Shown here piece after piece: positions 1 to 8,089 of a DNA stretch of 12,493 nucleotides. Position 1 is the first letter of the stretch; the number at the start of each line of letters is the position of its first letter. This stretch comes from an uncultured Lachnospiraceae bacterium (GTDB lineage Bacteria; Bacillota; Clostridia; Lachnospirales; Lachnospiraceae). A program made the translations under genes and the position numbers. The notes beneath the pieces were generated by a model, which was given only the letters and a program-made list of their open reading frames with translations, was not told where the DNA came from and searched no databases. The DNA is taken from contig CAJUIO010000099.1 of the NCBI GenBank assembly GCA_910586025.1, forward strand, positions 1 to 12,493. Reading direction: 5' to 3'.

Positions 1-175
1 TAATCTGTCACACGAACATTCGACTTGGCGCATTTTCCTCCATGCTTTTCGTCGAAAGGCTCCCATACTGAAACTTCCAAAAGGGCCGCATGGAATGCTT
101 TCAGCCGGTGACACTCCATCTCTGTTTTACGAAGCCTTTTGTACTCACATATGTTCAAAGCCTGATTAGTGATTT
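1..175. other. Possible dispersed repeat or edge of a leftward gene
   Basis: No gene can be assigned here. On the minus strand one frame is open from about 173 to the window edge, reading peptides such as EYKRLRKTEMECHRLKAFH. On the plus strand the frame from position 2 is open to a TAG at 167-169, reading GPHGMLSAGDTPSLFYEAF. Neither frame has a convincing start with a ribosome binding site: the minus-strand candidates are a TTG and an internal ATG, both with weak upstream sequence. Being open on both strands, with no Shine-Dalgarno sequence, fits an interspersed non-coding repeat or a 5' gene fragment cut by the window. The phrasing resembles short hypothetical peptides I associate with Lachnospiraceae genomes, but that is memory, not a search. 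Positions 176-229 show nothing recognisable. Confidence 0.3.
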
Positions 176-229
176 ATTCTAATACGGATTTTGTCTTCTG
201 TCAAGCGGTCAAATAAGAGGTTTCACCTA

Positions 230-257
230 TTGTTTTCACCGCCATTTATGATAGAAT
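230..257 (+). promoter_or_regulatory. Candidate sigma-A promoter for the main gene cluster
   Basis: A TTGTTT -35 box (230-235) is separated by 16 bases from a TAGAAT -10 box (252-257). A TG at 249-250 sits one base before the -10 box, giving an extended -10 element. Transcription would begin near 263-265 and leave a leader of about 90 bases before the first gene. The leader can pair GGTAAA (263-268) with TTTACC (308-313), but the loop is long and this is not a recognised riboswitch. No other equally good promoter was seen before the downstream genes, so this may serve much of the cluster. Confidence 0.5.
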
Positions 258-355
258 AGTATGGTAAACAACGGAACAACCTATAGGCATGAAGGGGCGG
301 AACGGCTTTTACCCCGGCATCATAGTCATAAATGAGCGTAGATGGAGGCGAGAAT

Positions 356-2689
356 ATGAATATTGAACATGTGCTTGAACAGCTGGATTCCCTGTTTGCC
401 AGCCACCGGATCGGCGATGTGGAGAATTTCCTCACGGAAAAGATGGAGGAAGCGGCAAACGAGGGAGACCGGAGTGCGGTTATCACTCTGATGAATGAGA
501 TTATCGGCCATTTCAGGGAGACGGGAGAGTTTGACAAGGCGGTGGAGTACTGCGGACAGGTGCTTTCCCTGATGCGGAAGATGGGACTTGATGGGACGAT
601 CTCCTATGCGACCACGCTGATCAATGTGGCAAACGCTTACCGCGCGGCGGGACTTCTTCGTGAATCCATGGCGGCTTATCAGGGGGCGAAGGCAATCTAT
701 GAGGGAAATATTGCCTACAATGATTTCCGTTATGCCAGCCTTTACAATAACATGAGTCTGCTGTTTCAGGAGATGGGGGATTATGAGAGCGCCTGCGACT
801 GTCTGGAACGGGCTCTTGCCATCGCAACTCAGTACAGCGAGGCAAGAATCGAGGTGGCGGTGACCTACACCAATCTGGCGGCCTCGGAGCTTAAGCTTGG
901 AAGGTATGAGGAGGCTATCGACCATCTGAAGCGTGCCTTTTCCATCTTCGAGATGGACGAGGAGAGAGATTATCATTACAGCGGAGCCCTGTCCGCAATG
1001 GGGGAGGCCCAGTATCTGGCCGGAAATCTCGAGGAATCCGCAAGATATTACAGGCTTGCGCTCAATGAAATTGAGAGAAATATGGGGAAGAATAAGGCTT
1101 ATGAGATCACGCTGCAGAATCTGAACGCCGTCACCATGCAGATGGAAAATCTTCCGGTGAGAGGTAAAAATTTCAGCAACGGGTTAGAGCTGTGCGAGGC
1201 CTTTTACCGGGAGTTCGGAGAGCCGATGATCCGGTCTAAATTCCCTCTCTATGAGTCTCTGATCGCTGCGGGCCTGGTGGGAGAGGGATCCGACTGCTTT
1301 GGCTTTGATGACGAGGTATCGAGAGATCATGACTTCGGGCCGGGATTCTGCATGTGGCTCACGGATCAGGTCTATGACGAGATCGGAGAGGAGCTGCAGA
1401 GGGCATACGACGATCTGCCCTCCACCTATATGGGAATCACCAGGGTTACCACGGCAAAGGCGCAAAAGAGGGTGGGAGTTTTCCGCATCAGTGATTTTTA
1501 CGAGAATATTATCGGGCTTACGGACGTGCCCACCACGCAGAATCAGTGGCTTTTCCTGGAGGATTACAGACTGGCTACGGCTACCAACGGCATGGTGTTT
1601 CGAGATGATTTGGGAGAGTTTTCCAGAATCCGTAACGGGATCCTGGATTATTATCCGGAGGAGGTGCGGATCAAAAAGATTGCCAGGGAGGCGGCTCTTA
1701 TGGCGCAGTCCGGACAGTATAATTATTCCCGTATGTTCGGGAGAGGGGAGAGGGTAACGGCCCAGATCGCGCTGTCCGAGTTTTTGAAGCACACCATGGC
1801 CATGATTTATCTGCTGAACCGGAAATACGCTCCCTTCTATAAATGGATGCACAGAGGAATGGAGAGGCTTCATACCTTAAGAGAGCTACAGGGAATTCTC
1901 AGCGCCCTGGCGGAAATGCCCGTGGGTGATGAAAGGATTCCGGAAACGATTGAGCTGATCGTGGCAATGATCATTGCGGAGATGAAAAAGCAGGGGCTTA
2001 CCAGCGGTGACGATAATTATCTGGATCACCATACGGATCAGATTCTCGGAAGGATTCCGGAAAAAGAGGTGAGGGACGATTCCTTTAAAAAGGCTCTCAT
2101 CAACGAGATCGTGTCTCTGGAATGGGAAGCCTTTGACAAGGTGGAGAATGAAGGCGGAAGAGCGGACTGCCAGGATGACTGGAATACCTTTTCCATCATG
2201 AGAACCAGCCAGTACTATACCTGGACCTCTGACATGTTAAAGAGCTATATTCATGATTTCCATGTGGCAAATGAAAGAGGATGGAATCTTGTCACGGAAA
2301 AATACGGAAGGATGATGGAGAGCACGGCTCCCGACAGGTATGCGCAGATCAGGGATTCACTGCCGGAAATTCCGGAGGAAAAAAGAAATATTATAGAGGC
2401 GATTGTGCAGATTCAGGTGGGGTGGATGGAGGAGTTTTCCATGCGTTTTCCCAAGGCGGCGGGAAACGCCAGAAGCATTCACACTTCCGAGGACAGCCTG
2501 TATAATACCTCTTACGAGACATACCTTCGAGGGGAGCTTTCCACGTATTCGGACGAGACCCTTGACCTGTACGGGAGGTTCGTCGCCCAGATCGGAAGAA
2601 ACCGTCAGAATCTTGCGGAGATGACTATGCGCAACACGGCGCTGCTGTATGGATATGAATCTTTGGAGGACCTGGAGGAAAAGCTTTAA
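356..2689 (+). CDS. TPR-repeat protein with nucleotidyltransferase-like DUF4037 and C-terminal DUF4125
   Basis: A soluble 777-residue protein of unknown function. The start at 356 is preferred over an in-frame ATG at 332 because GGAGG (344-348) lies 7 bases before it. Residues ~10-270 are helical repeats of tetratricopeptide type (segments such as YASLYNNMSLLFQEMGDYE and VTYTNLAASELKLGRYEEA). Residues ~275-560 look like DUF4037, including G311-S312 followed by D324-H-D326, which matches the GS-x(n)-DxD signature of pol-beta-type nucleotidyltransferases. Residues ~581-777 match my recollection of DUF4125 (QDDWNTFSIMRTSQYYTW, EKYGRMMEST). No signal peptide or membrane segment is visible. The TPR part probably binds a protein partner, and a nucleotidyl-transfer activity is an inference from the motif only. 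It is the first gene of the cluster, 19 bases before a MATE transporter gene. Family assignment is from memory of conserved motifs. Confidence 0.87.
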   Translation: MNIEHVLEQLDSLFASHRIGDVENFLTEKMEEAANEGDRSAVITLMNEIIGHFRETGEFDKAVEYCGQVLSLMRKMGLDGTISYATTLINVANAYRAAGLLRESMAAYQGAKAIYEGNIAYNDFRYASLYNNMSLLFQEMGDYESACDCLERALAIATQYSEARIEVAVTYTNLAASELKLGRYEEAIDHLKRAFSIFEMDEERDYHYSGALSAMGEAQYLAGNLEESARYYRLALNEIERNMGKNKAYEITLQNLNAVTMQMENLPVRGKNFSNGLELCEAFYREFGEPMIRSKFPLYESLIAAGLVGEGSDCFGFDDEVSRDHDFGPGFCMWLTDQVYDEIGEELQRAYDDLPSTYMGITRVTTAKAQKRVGVFRISDFYENIIGLTDVPTTQNQWLFLEDYRLATATNGMVFRDDLGEFSRIRNGILDYYPEEVRIKKIAREAALMAQSGQYNYSRMFGRGERVTAQIALSEFLKHTMAMIYLLNRKYAPFYKWMHRGMERLHTLRELQGILSALAEMPVGDERIPETIELIVAMIIAEMKKQGLTSGDDNYLDHHTDQILGRIPEKEVRDDSFKKALINEIVSLEWEAFDKVENEGGRADCQDDWNTFSIMRTSQYYTWTSDMLKSYIHDFHVANERGWNLVTEKYGRMMESTAPDRYAQIRDSLPEIPEEKRNIIEAIVQIQVGWMEEFSMRFPKAAGNARSIHTSEDSLYNTSYETYLRGELSTYSDETLDLYGRFVAQIGRNRQNLAEMTMRNTALLYGYESLEDLEEKL

Positions 2690-2708
2690 GAGAGAAAAGG
2701 AAAGAGAC

Positions 2709-4064
2709 ATGAAAGAGAAAAAATCCTTTGAGATTGATATGTGTACGGGGCCGCTGCTCGGAAAGATACTGCTTTTTACCCTTCCCCTGATCCTGTCGGG
2801 CATTCTGCAGCTGCTGTTCAATGCGGCAGACGTGGTGGTGGTTGGACGCTTTGCGGGCAACGAATCCCTGGCGGCGGTGGGATCCACGGGATCACTCACC
2901 AACCTTCTGGTGAATCTGTTTATCGGCCTGTCCGTGGGAGTAAATGTACTGGTGGCAAGATATTACGGGGGAAAAAAGGAGGACGAGGTCAGCGCCACGG
3001 TGCATACCGCCATGATAGTCAGTGTGGCGGGCGGTGTTTTTCTCACGTTTCTCGGCTTTGTGGCAGCAAGACCGCTGCTTGAGCTGATGGATACGCCGGG
3101 GGACGTGATTAATCTTTCCGTTCTCTATATGCGGATTTATTTTGCCGGGATGCCTGTGATGCTGCTCTACAACTTCGGGAGCGCCGTGCTGAGGGCCATC
3201 GGGGATACCAGAAGGCCGCTGTACTATCTGATGATAGCGGGAGTCATTAACGTGGCTTTGAATCTCTGCTTTGTGGTGGGACTTCACATTGGAGTTGCGG
3301 GAGTCGCGCTGGCAACGGTGATTTCCCAGTGCGTTTCGGCGGGGCTGATTGTCCGCTGCCTGATGCGCAGTGAGGGCTGCTTCCGGCTTTCGCTTACCAA
3401 ACTGAAAATTGACTGGGGAAAGCTTGGAAGAATTGCGAGAATCGGTCTCCCGGCCGGGGTTCAGGGATCGCTGTTTTCCATCTCAAACGTGCTGATCCAG
3501 TCCTCCCTGAATTCCTTCGGAGCCATTGCCATGGCGGGAAATACGGCGGGAAGCAATATAGAGGGCTTTGTCTATACGTCCATGAACGCCGTGCACCAGA
3601 CGGCGGTGAGCTTTACGGGACAGAATCTGGGAGGAAAGAAGTTTGACAGAATCAGTAAGATTATAGTTGAATGCCTGATTCTGGTGACATTGATCGGACT
3701 GATCATGGGAAATGGAATCGTGCTGTTCGCTCATCAGGTTCTGGGGCTGTATTCCTCCGACGAGGAAGTGATCCTTTACGGAATACAGAGATTGAAGGTG
3801 ATCTGTACCTGGTACTTTTTGTGTGGTATTATGGATGTGCTGGTGGGATGCATCAGGGGACTGGGCTATGCGGTGATGCCAATGATCGTATCGCTGCTGG
3901 GTGCCTGTGTGTTCCGGGTGATATGGATATACACGGTCTTTGCGTGGAGCAGATCCTTACATACGCTGTATATTTCCTATCCAATATCCTGGGCGCTTAC
4001 GGCTGCGGTTCATGCGGTCTGTCTGTTTGTGGTGCGCAGGCATCTGGAAAAGAGGCTTGGATGA
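2709..4064 (+). CDS. MATE family multidrug/toxin efflux transporter
   Basis: A 451-residue integral membrane protein of the MATE (multidrug and toxic compound extrusion) family, which exports cationic drugs or metabolites in exchange for Na+ or H+. The length and pattern fit the usual 12 transmembrane segments in two homologous halves. The N-terminal half has the family-typical LPLILSGILQLLFNAADV and the VGRFAGNESLAAVGSTG stretch. The second half begins around the GRIARIGLPAGVQGSLFS segment and includes the AMAGNTAGSNIEGF region. The start at 2709 is chosen because AAGGAA (2697-2702) lies 6 bases upstream. The ATG at 2649 would overlap the preceding gene and add an atypical charged extension. 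The gene follows the TPR/DUF4037 gene by 19 bases and is probably co-transcribed. The substrate cannot be told from sequence, and many Lachnospiraceae carry numerous paralogues of this group. Confidence 0.93.
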   Translation: MKEKKSFEIDMCTGPLLGKILLFTLPLILSGILQLLFNAADVVVVGRFAGNESLAAVGSTGSLTNLLVNLFIGLSVGVNVLVARYYGGKKEDEVSATVHTAMIVSVAGGVFLTFLGFVAARPLLELMDTPGDVINLSVLYMRIYFAGMPVMLLYNFGSAVLRAIGDTRRPLYYLMIAGVINVALNLCFVVGLHIGVAGVALATVISQCVSAGLIVRCLMRSEGCFRLSLTKLKIDWGKLGRIARIGLPAGVQGSLFSISNVLIQSSLNSFGAIAMAGNTAGSNIEGFVYTSMNAVHQTAVSFTGQNLGGKKFDRISKIIVECLILVTLIGLIMGNGIVLFAHQVLGLYSSDEEVILYGIQRLKVICTWYFLCGIMDVLVGCIRGLGYAVMPMIVSLLGACVFRVIWIYTVFAWSRSLHTLYISYPISWALTAAVHAVCLFVVRRHLEKRLG

Positions 4065-4094
4065 GGAAGGCCGGAAAGGAGCAGAGCGGCTGAA

Positions 4095-6077
4095 ATGGGA
4101 AAGATGAGAATAAAAAAATATGAGGCGGTCATTTTTGACCTGGACGGGACGCTCCTTAACACCCTGGAAGATTTGATGGATAGCGTCAATTACGCTCTTT
4201 CGAAATACGGAATGAAGGAGCGGAGCTATGAGGAAATACGCAGGTTCGTGGGAAACGGATCCAGGAAGCTGATCGAGAGGGCGGTAAGCGAAGGGGCAAA
4301 GGAGGACGAAATCCGTCAGGTGCACGATATCTTTGCGGAGCATTACAGAACTCACTGCAACGGGAAAACAGATCTCTATCCGGGAATCCGACAGCTTCTC
4401 GAAGGGCTTGCACAGCTGGGGGTCAGAACTGCGATTGTATCTAACAAGCCGCAGGAGGCGGTACAGGAATTATATGAGCTCTATTTTAAGGATTTTGTAC
4501 AGGCGGCCGTGGGAGCCAGGGACGAGGTTCCCAGGAAGCCGGAGCCCCACATGGTGCAGCAGGCTTTAAGGGAGCTCGGCATTCCGGGGGAGCAGGCCGT
4601 CTATGTGGGAGATTCCGAGGTGGATCTGGCAACAGCCGCAAATGCGGGAATGGAGTGTATCACGGTGACATGGGGGTTCCGGAACAGAGAGGAGCTTGAT
4701 CGGGCGGGGGCAACGGTATATGCGGATACTCCCGGGAGGGTCATGGAGCTGGCCACGCAGGAGCTCTATGTGGTGCCCAAAATAGAAAAGCCGGAGGAGA
4801 TCAGGGTTCAGGTGCCGGGCTCTAAGAGTATTACCAACCGGGCGCTGCTTCTTGCGGCGGCATCCAGCCGAAGGTGCACGCTTCACGGCGTACTCTTCAG
4901 TGAAGATTCGAGAGCCTTTCTTTGCGCTCTGGAAAGTCTCGGGTTCTCCGTCCGGGCCGACGAGGAGACAAAGGATGTGACGATTCAGGGAATGGGAGGA
5001 AAAATCCCCAATCAGAATGCATACATCCATGTGCGCAGTGCGGGAACGGCAGCCAGATTTCTCACCGTTTTTCTTGCGTTTGCGGGAGGGGACTATGAGA
5101 TGGATGCCTCTGACCAGATGTGCAGACGCCCTATGGAGCCCGTGCTTTCTCTGTTGAAGGAAGCGGGTGTGCGTTTTGAGTTCAGAGGAGAAGAGGGGCA
5201 TTTCCCCTTTCGCATGAGGTCGGAGGGGATTGCCGTAAAGGAGGTCAGGATTGATACCGGGGTGAGCAGTCAGTTTGCCAGCGCTCTTCTGATGGCGGGA
5301 GCTGTCCTTGAGGACGGCCTCAGGGTTATTTTGTCCGGCACCCGGAAGGAAGGCGCGTATATCAAGATGACTCTCGCCATGATGAAGCAGTTCGGAATCA
5401 GCGTGGAATGGGAGGAGAACGGCGCTCTGGTGAGACGGAATCCTGATTTTGGACTGGAAGAGTATCAGATTGAGCCGGATGTATCGGCGGCCTGCTATTT
5501 TTACGCCATGGCTCCGCTTTTGAGGACAAACGTCATGGTGGAGAATGTTCACGGGAATTCGATTCAGGGAGATCTGAGATTTGTGGAGGCCATGGAGCGG
5601 CTTGGATGCAGGCTGACGGACACGGACGGGGGGATTTGGCTGGAAGGAAGAGGGCTTTTGGAGTATCCGGGGCTTACCATATCCATGAAGGAATTTTCCG
5701 ACCAGACCATGACCATGGCGGCGCTTGCGCCGTTTGCCGGAACGCCCACCCGTATCCTGAATGTGGGGCATATCCGTTATCAGGAGTCGGACAGGATCAG
5801 TGCGATTGTTTCAGAGCTCACCCGAATGGGAATTGCCTGCAGGGAGCTTCCGGAAGAGGAGGGGATTGTGATTGAGCCGGGAGAAGTAAAAGAGGCGGTG
5901 GTGGAAACCTATGAGGATCACCGGATGGCTATGGCCTTTACGCTGGCGGGGCTTCGGACCGGCAGAATCACAGTCAGGAATCCGGGCTGCTGCAGAAAGA
6001 CATTTGAAAATTATTTTGATCTGATTGACAGAATTGCGAAAGCACAGAGCGAGACAATGAGGGAGGTGACGGTTTAA
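4095..6077 (+). CDS. aroA: Fusion of HAD-family phosphatase and EPSP synthase (3-phosphoshikimate 1-carboxyvinyltransferase)
   Basis: A 660-residue two-domain protein. Residues ~8-220 form a phosphoglycolate-phosphatase-like HAD hydrolase: motif I FDLDGT (nucleophile D15, acid D17), motif II S116-N-K, motif III K148 in PRKPEP, and motif IV GDSEVD (D173, D177), with a helical cap between motifs I and II. Residues ~226-660 form a complete EPSP synthase, which joins shikimate 3-phosphate and phosphoenolpyruvate in the chorismate pathway. Its conserved residues include PGSKSITNR (K244, S245, R249), SAGTAARF (G317, R321), RRPMEP, SSQF, D536, QESDR (E564, R567), DHRMAMAF (H609, R610) and K635. The Phe after R321 stands where E. 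coli AroA has Pro101. Both halves look catalytically intact. The start at 4095 has AAAGGAG 13 bases upstream, a little far; an ATG at 4104 is an alternative. An internal AGGAG (4759-4763) precedes in-frame GTG codons at the domain boundary. The stop overlaps the hflX start by one base. Confidence 0.93.
   Translation: MGKMRIKKYEAVIFDLDGTLLNTLEDLMDSVNYALSKYGMKERSYEEIRRFVGNGSRKLIERAVSEGAKEDEIRQVHDIFAEHYRTHCNGKTDLYPGIRQLLEGLAQLGVRTAIVSNKPQEAVQELYELYFKDFVQAAVGARDEVPRKPEPHMVQQALRELGIPGEQAVYVGDSEVDLATAANAGMECITVTWGFRNREELDRAGATVYADTPGRVMELATQELYVVPKIEKPEEIRVQVPGSKSITNRALLLAAASSRRCTLHGVLFSEDSRAFLCALESLGFSVRADEETKDVTIQGMGGKIPNQNAYIHVRSAGTAARFLTVFLAFAGGDYEMDASDQMCRRPMEPVLSLLKEAGVRFEFRGEEGHFPFRMRSEGIAVKEVRIDTGVSSQFASALLMAGAVLEDGLRVILSGTRKEGAYIKMTLAMMKQFGISVEWEENGALVRRNPDFGLEEYQIEPDVSAACYFYAMAPLLRTNVMVENVHGNSIQGDLRFVEAMERLGCRLTDTDGGIWLEGRGLLEYPGLTISMKEFSDQTMTMAALAPFAGTPTRILNVGHIRYQESDRISAIVSELTRMGIACRELPEEEGIVIEPGEVKEAVVETYEDHRMAMAFTLAGLRTGRITVRNPGCCRKTFENYFDLIDRIAKAQSETMREVTV
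4759..4775 (+). promoter_or_regulatory. Possible internal ribosome binding site and GTG start for free EPSP synthase
   Basis: AGGAG at 4759-4763 is followed after 6 bases by two consecutive in-frame GTG codons (4770 and 4773), exactly at the HAD/EPSP-synthase junction. Initiation at 4770 would give a stand-alone EPSP synthase of 435 residues beginning VVPKIEKPEEI. That is close to the ~427 residues of E. coli AroA, with the first catalytic lysine at position 19 rather than 22. The sequence also encodes ordinary residues (QEL), so the match could be chance. This is inferred and not demonstrated. Confidence 0.35.
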
Positions 6078-7378
6078 TGAAACAGGAGGAATACACGGAA
6101 AGAGCGGTTCTGGCTGGCGTGGAGGTTATGGGAGATGGCAAAGAGGGAGATCTGGACCGCTCCATGGAGGAGCTTGGAAATCTGGCAAAGGCCTGCTTTA
6201 TTGAGCCCGTGGCAGTGGTGACGCAGCGGATGGAGAGCGTACACAAGGGACTGTACATGGGGAAGGGAAAGGTGCAGGAGCTGAAGGATGTGGCGGAAAG
6301 GCTGGATGCGGATCTTATTTTGTTTGACAATTCCCTGACCCCTTCTCAGCTTCGGAATTTACAGGAGGAGCTGGGAAAGCCGGTTATGGACAGGACCACG
6401 CTGATTCTGGATATTTTTGATAGCCGTGCCAGAACCAGGGAGGCCAAGCTTCAGGTTGAGACTGCAAGGCTGCAGTATCTTCTGCCAAGGCTGGTAGGTA
6501 TGCACGAGGCTCTCACGAGACAGGGAGGAACCAGCGGAAGCATGAGCAGCCGGGGTGCCGGTGAGAAAAAGCTGGAGCTTGACAGACGTAAGATCGAGCA
6601 CCGTCTGACAGAGCTGAAAAAGGAGCTTGAGCAGGTCGCCGGGGAGCGCAGGGTACAGAGAAAGAGGCGTCAGGAGTCCGGGATTCCCATGGTGGCGCTT
6701 GTTGGCTACACCAATGCGGGAAAGTCCACGATTATGAACCGTATGGTGGAGGCCTATGTGAAGGATGAGGAGAAGAAGGTACTGGAAAAGGATATGCTGT
6801 TTGCCACGCTGGACACCTCGGTCAGGAGGATCAATACAGGCAACAACCGGGATTTCCTTTTGTCCGATACGGTTGGATTTATCCACAAGCTTCCCCATGA
6901 TCTGGTGAAGGCCTTCCGGTCTACCCTGGAGGAGGCCTGCAGGGCGGATCTTCTGCTTCAGGTGGTGGACTGCTCGGATCCTTTTTATCAGGAGCAGATG
7001 AAGACCACGGCTCAGACTCTCACGGAGCTGGGGGCGGGGGATATTCCCATGCTGACCGTTTATAATAAGGCGGATCTTGGCGGAGACATTCCGGATTATC
7101 CAAAGAGAATCGGTGACAGACTTTATATTTGCGCAAAGCAGGAGGCCTCCCTTTTGATGCTCACGGAGGCGGTGCTGGAAAAGGTCTATTCAGACTTTGA
7201 AATGTGTCGTTTTCTGATTCCCTATGACAAGGGAAATATCGTGTCCTATTTACGGGAAAACACTCAGCTTCTATCGCAGGATTACAGGGAAGAAGGAACA
7301 GAGCTTGTGGTAAAATGCCACAGAGCGGATAAAAATAAATTTTCGGAGTATGTATATGGAAAAAGAGCGGTTAAATAA
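6077..7378 (+). CDS. hflX: GTPase HflX, ribosome-associated
   Basis: A 433-residue GTPase of the HflX branch of the Obg-HflX superfamily, known for binding 50S subunits and splitting or rescuing stalled ribosomes. The N-terminal HflX domain (about 1-200) carries GKGKVQEL and the long charged helix after SSRGAGEKKLELDRR. The G domain (from about 204) shows G1 GYTNAGKST (K216, S217), G3 DTVGF (D264-G267) followed by IHKLPHDLVKAFRSTLEEA, and G4 NKAD (330-333). A short C-terminal domain follows. The loop that usually reads GIGTRGPGE is here GTSGSMSSRGAGE, a longer form. The start codon overlaps the preceding stop (TAATG at 6075-6079), with GGGAGGTGA (6061-6069) 7 bases before the ATG, implying translational coupling to aroA. 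The 3' end overlaps the following rluF gene by 23 bases. Confidence 0.96.
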   Translation: MKQEEYTERAVLAGVEVMGDGKEGDLDRSMEELGNLAKACFIEPVAVVTQRMESVHKGLYMGKGKVQELKDVAERLDADLILFDNSLTPSQLRNLQEELGKPVMDRTTLILDIFDSRARTREAKLQVETARLQYLLPRLVGMHEALTRQGGTSGSMSSRGAGEKKLELDRRKIEHRLTELKKELEQVAGERRVQRKRRQESGIPMVALVGYTNAGKSTIMNRMVEAYVKDEEKKVLEKDMLFATLDTSVRRINTGNNRDFLLSDTVGFIHKLPHDLVKAFRSTLEEACRADLLLQVVDCSDPFYQEQMKTTAQTLTELGAGDIPMLTVYNKADLGGDIPDYPKRIGDRLYICAKQEASLLMLTEAVLEKVYSDFEMCRFLIPYDKGNIVSYLRENTQLLSQDYREEGTELVVKCHRADKNKFSEYVYGKRAVK

Positions 7379-8087
7379 ATATCTTGCGTCCTGCGGCGTC
7401 TGTTCCAGAAGGGAGGCTGACAGGCTTATCGAAGAGGGCCAGGTGACGGTGAACGGCGCAGCTGCGCAGGTAGGGACGCAGGTTGACAGCACAGACAAGA
7501 TCACGGTAAGAGGGAAGCTCCTTCACGGCAAGGAGGAAAAGGTGGTGTTTGCCTACTATAAGCCGGTGGGAGTGGTCTGCACGGAGAGAGATAAGTTTGC
7601 GGACAAAAAAATATCGGACATGGTTCATTTTCCGGTGCGCGTGACCTATGCGGGGCGGCTTGACAAGGATTCCGAGGGGCTTTTGCTTCTGACAAACGAC
7701 GGGGCGCTGATCGAGGCTATGATGCGGGGAAGCTCCGGCCATGAGAAGGAATATATTGTAAGACTGAATAAAGAGGTTACGGATGAGTTTGTAAGTAAAA
7801 TGGCATCCGGCGTTTATCTCAGAGAGCTTAAGGTAAAGACCAGGCCCTGCAGGGTGGAAAAGGTGGGAAAGTTTACCTTCCGCATTGTACTCACCCAGGG
7901 GCTTAACAGGCAGATCAAGCGCATGGCCCAGGAGCTGGGATATCATGTCAGCACCATCCGGAGAGTCAGAGTGGTGAATGTCCAGCTGGCGGGATTACAG
8001 TCCGGACAGTTCAGGCAGCTGAAGGGCGAGGAGCTTGATACACTTTATCGGACATGTCTGACTCAGGGTAAGGAAAGGAACGGGTAA
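7356..8087 (+). CDS. rluF: RsuA/RluF-family 23S rRNA pseudouridine synthase
   Basis: A 243-residue pseudouridine synthase. Residues ~1-60 are an S4 RNA-binding domain (RLNKYLASCGVCSRREADRL, then VTVNGAAAQVG). The catalytic domain follows, with the family motif GRLDKDSEGLLLLTNDG, where D103 is the expected nucleophile, then HEKEYIV and the C-terminal FRIVLTQGLNRQIKRM. The HEKEY, TDEF and QGLNRQI features resemble E. coli RluF (23S U2604, also tRNA-Tyr) more than RluB or RsuA, but the exact target is inferred. The start at 7356 is preferred over the ATG at 7350 because CGGAG (7344-7348) is 7 bases before 7356 and only one base before 7350. The gene begins inside the end of hflX and ends 2 bases before the ligase start, so the three genes are probably co-transcribed and translationally coupled. 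Confidence 0.91.
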   Translation: MEKERLNKYLASCGVCSRREADRLIEEGQVTVNGAAAQVGTQVDSTDKITVRGKLLHGKEEKVVFAYYKPVGVVCTERDKFADKKISDMVHFPVRVTYAGRLDKDSEGLLLLTNDGALIEAMMRGSSGHEKEYIVRLNKEVTDEFVSKMASGVYLRELKVKTRPCRVEKVGKFTFRIVLTQGLNRQIKRMAQELGYHVSTIRRVRVVNVQLAGLQSGQFRQLKGEELDTLYRTCLTQGKERNG

Positions 8088-8089
8088 GC

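Noticed and set aside
332..355. Earlier ATG (332) as the start of the TPR/DUF4037 gene
   Set aside because: No ribosome binding site precedes it, while GGAGG is ideally placed for the ATG at 356.
4566..5771. Long minus-strand open frame (401 codons) opposite aroA
   Set aside because: It lies entirely antisense to well-conserved EPSP synthase and HAD motifs. Its translation is rich in His, Pro, Arg and Ser with no recognisable domain, typical of a shadow frame.
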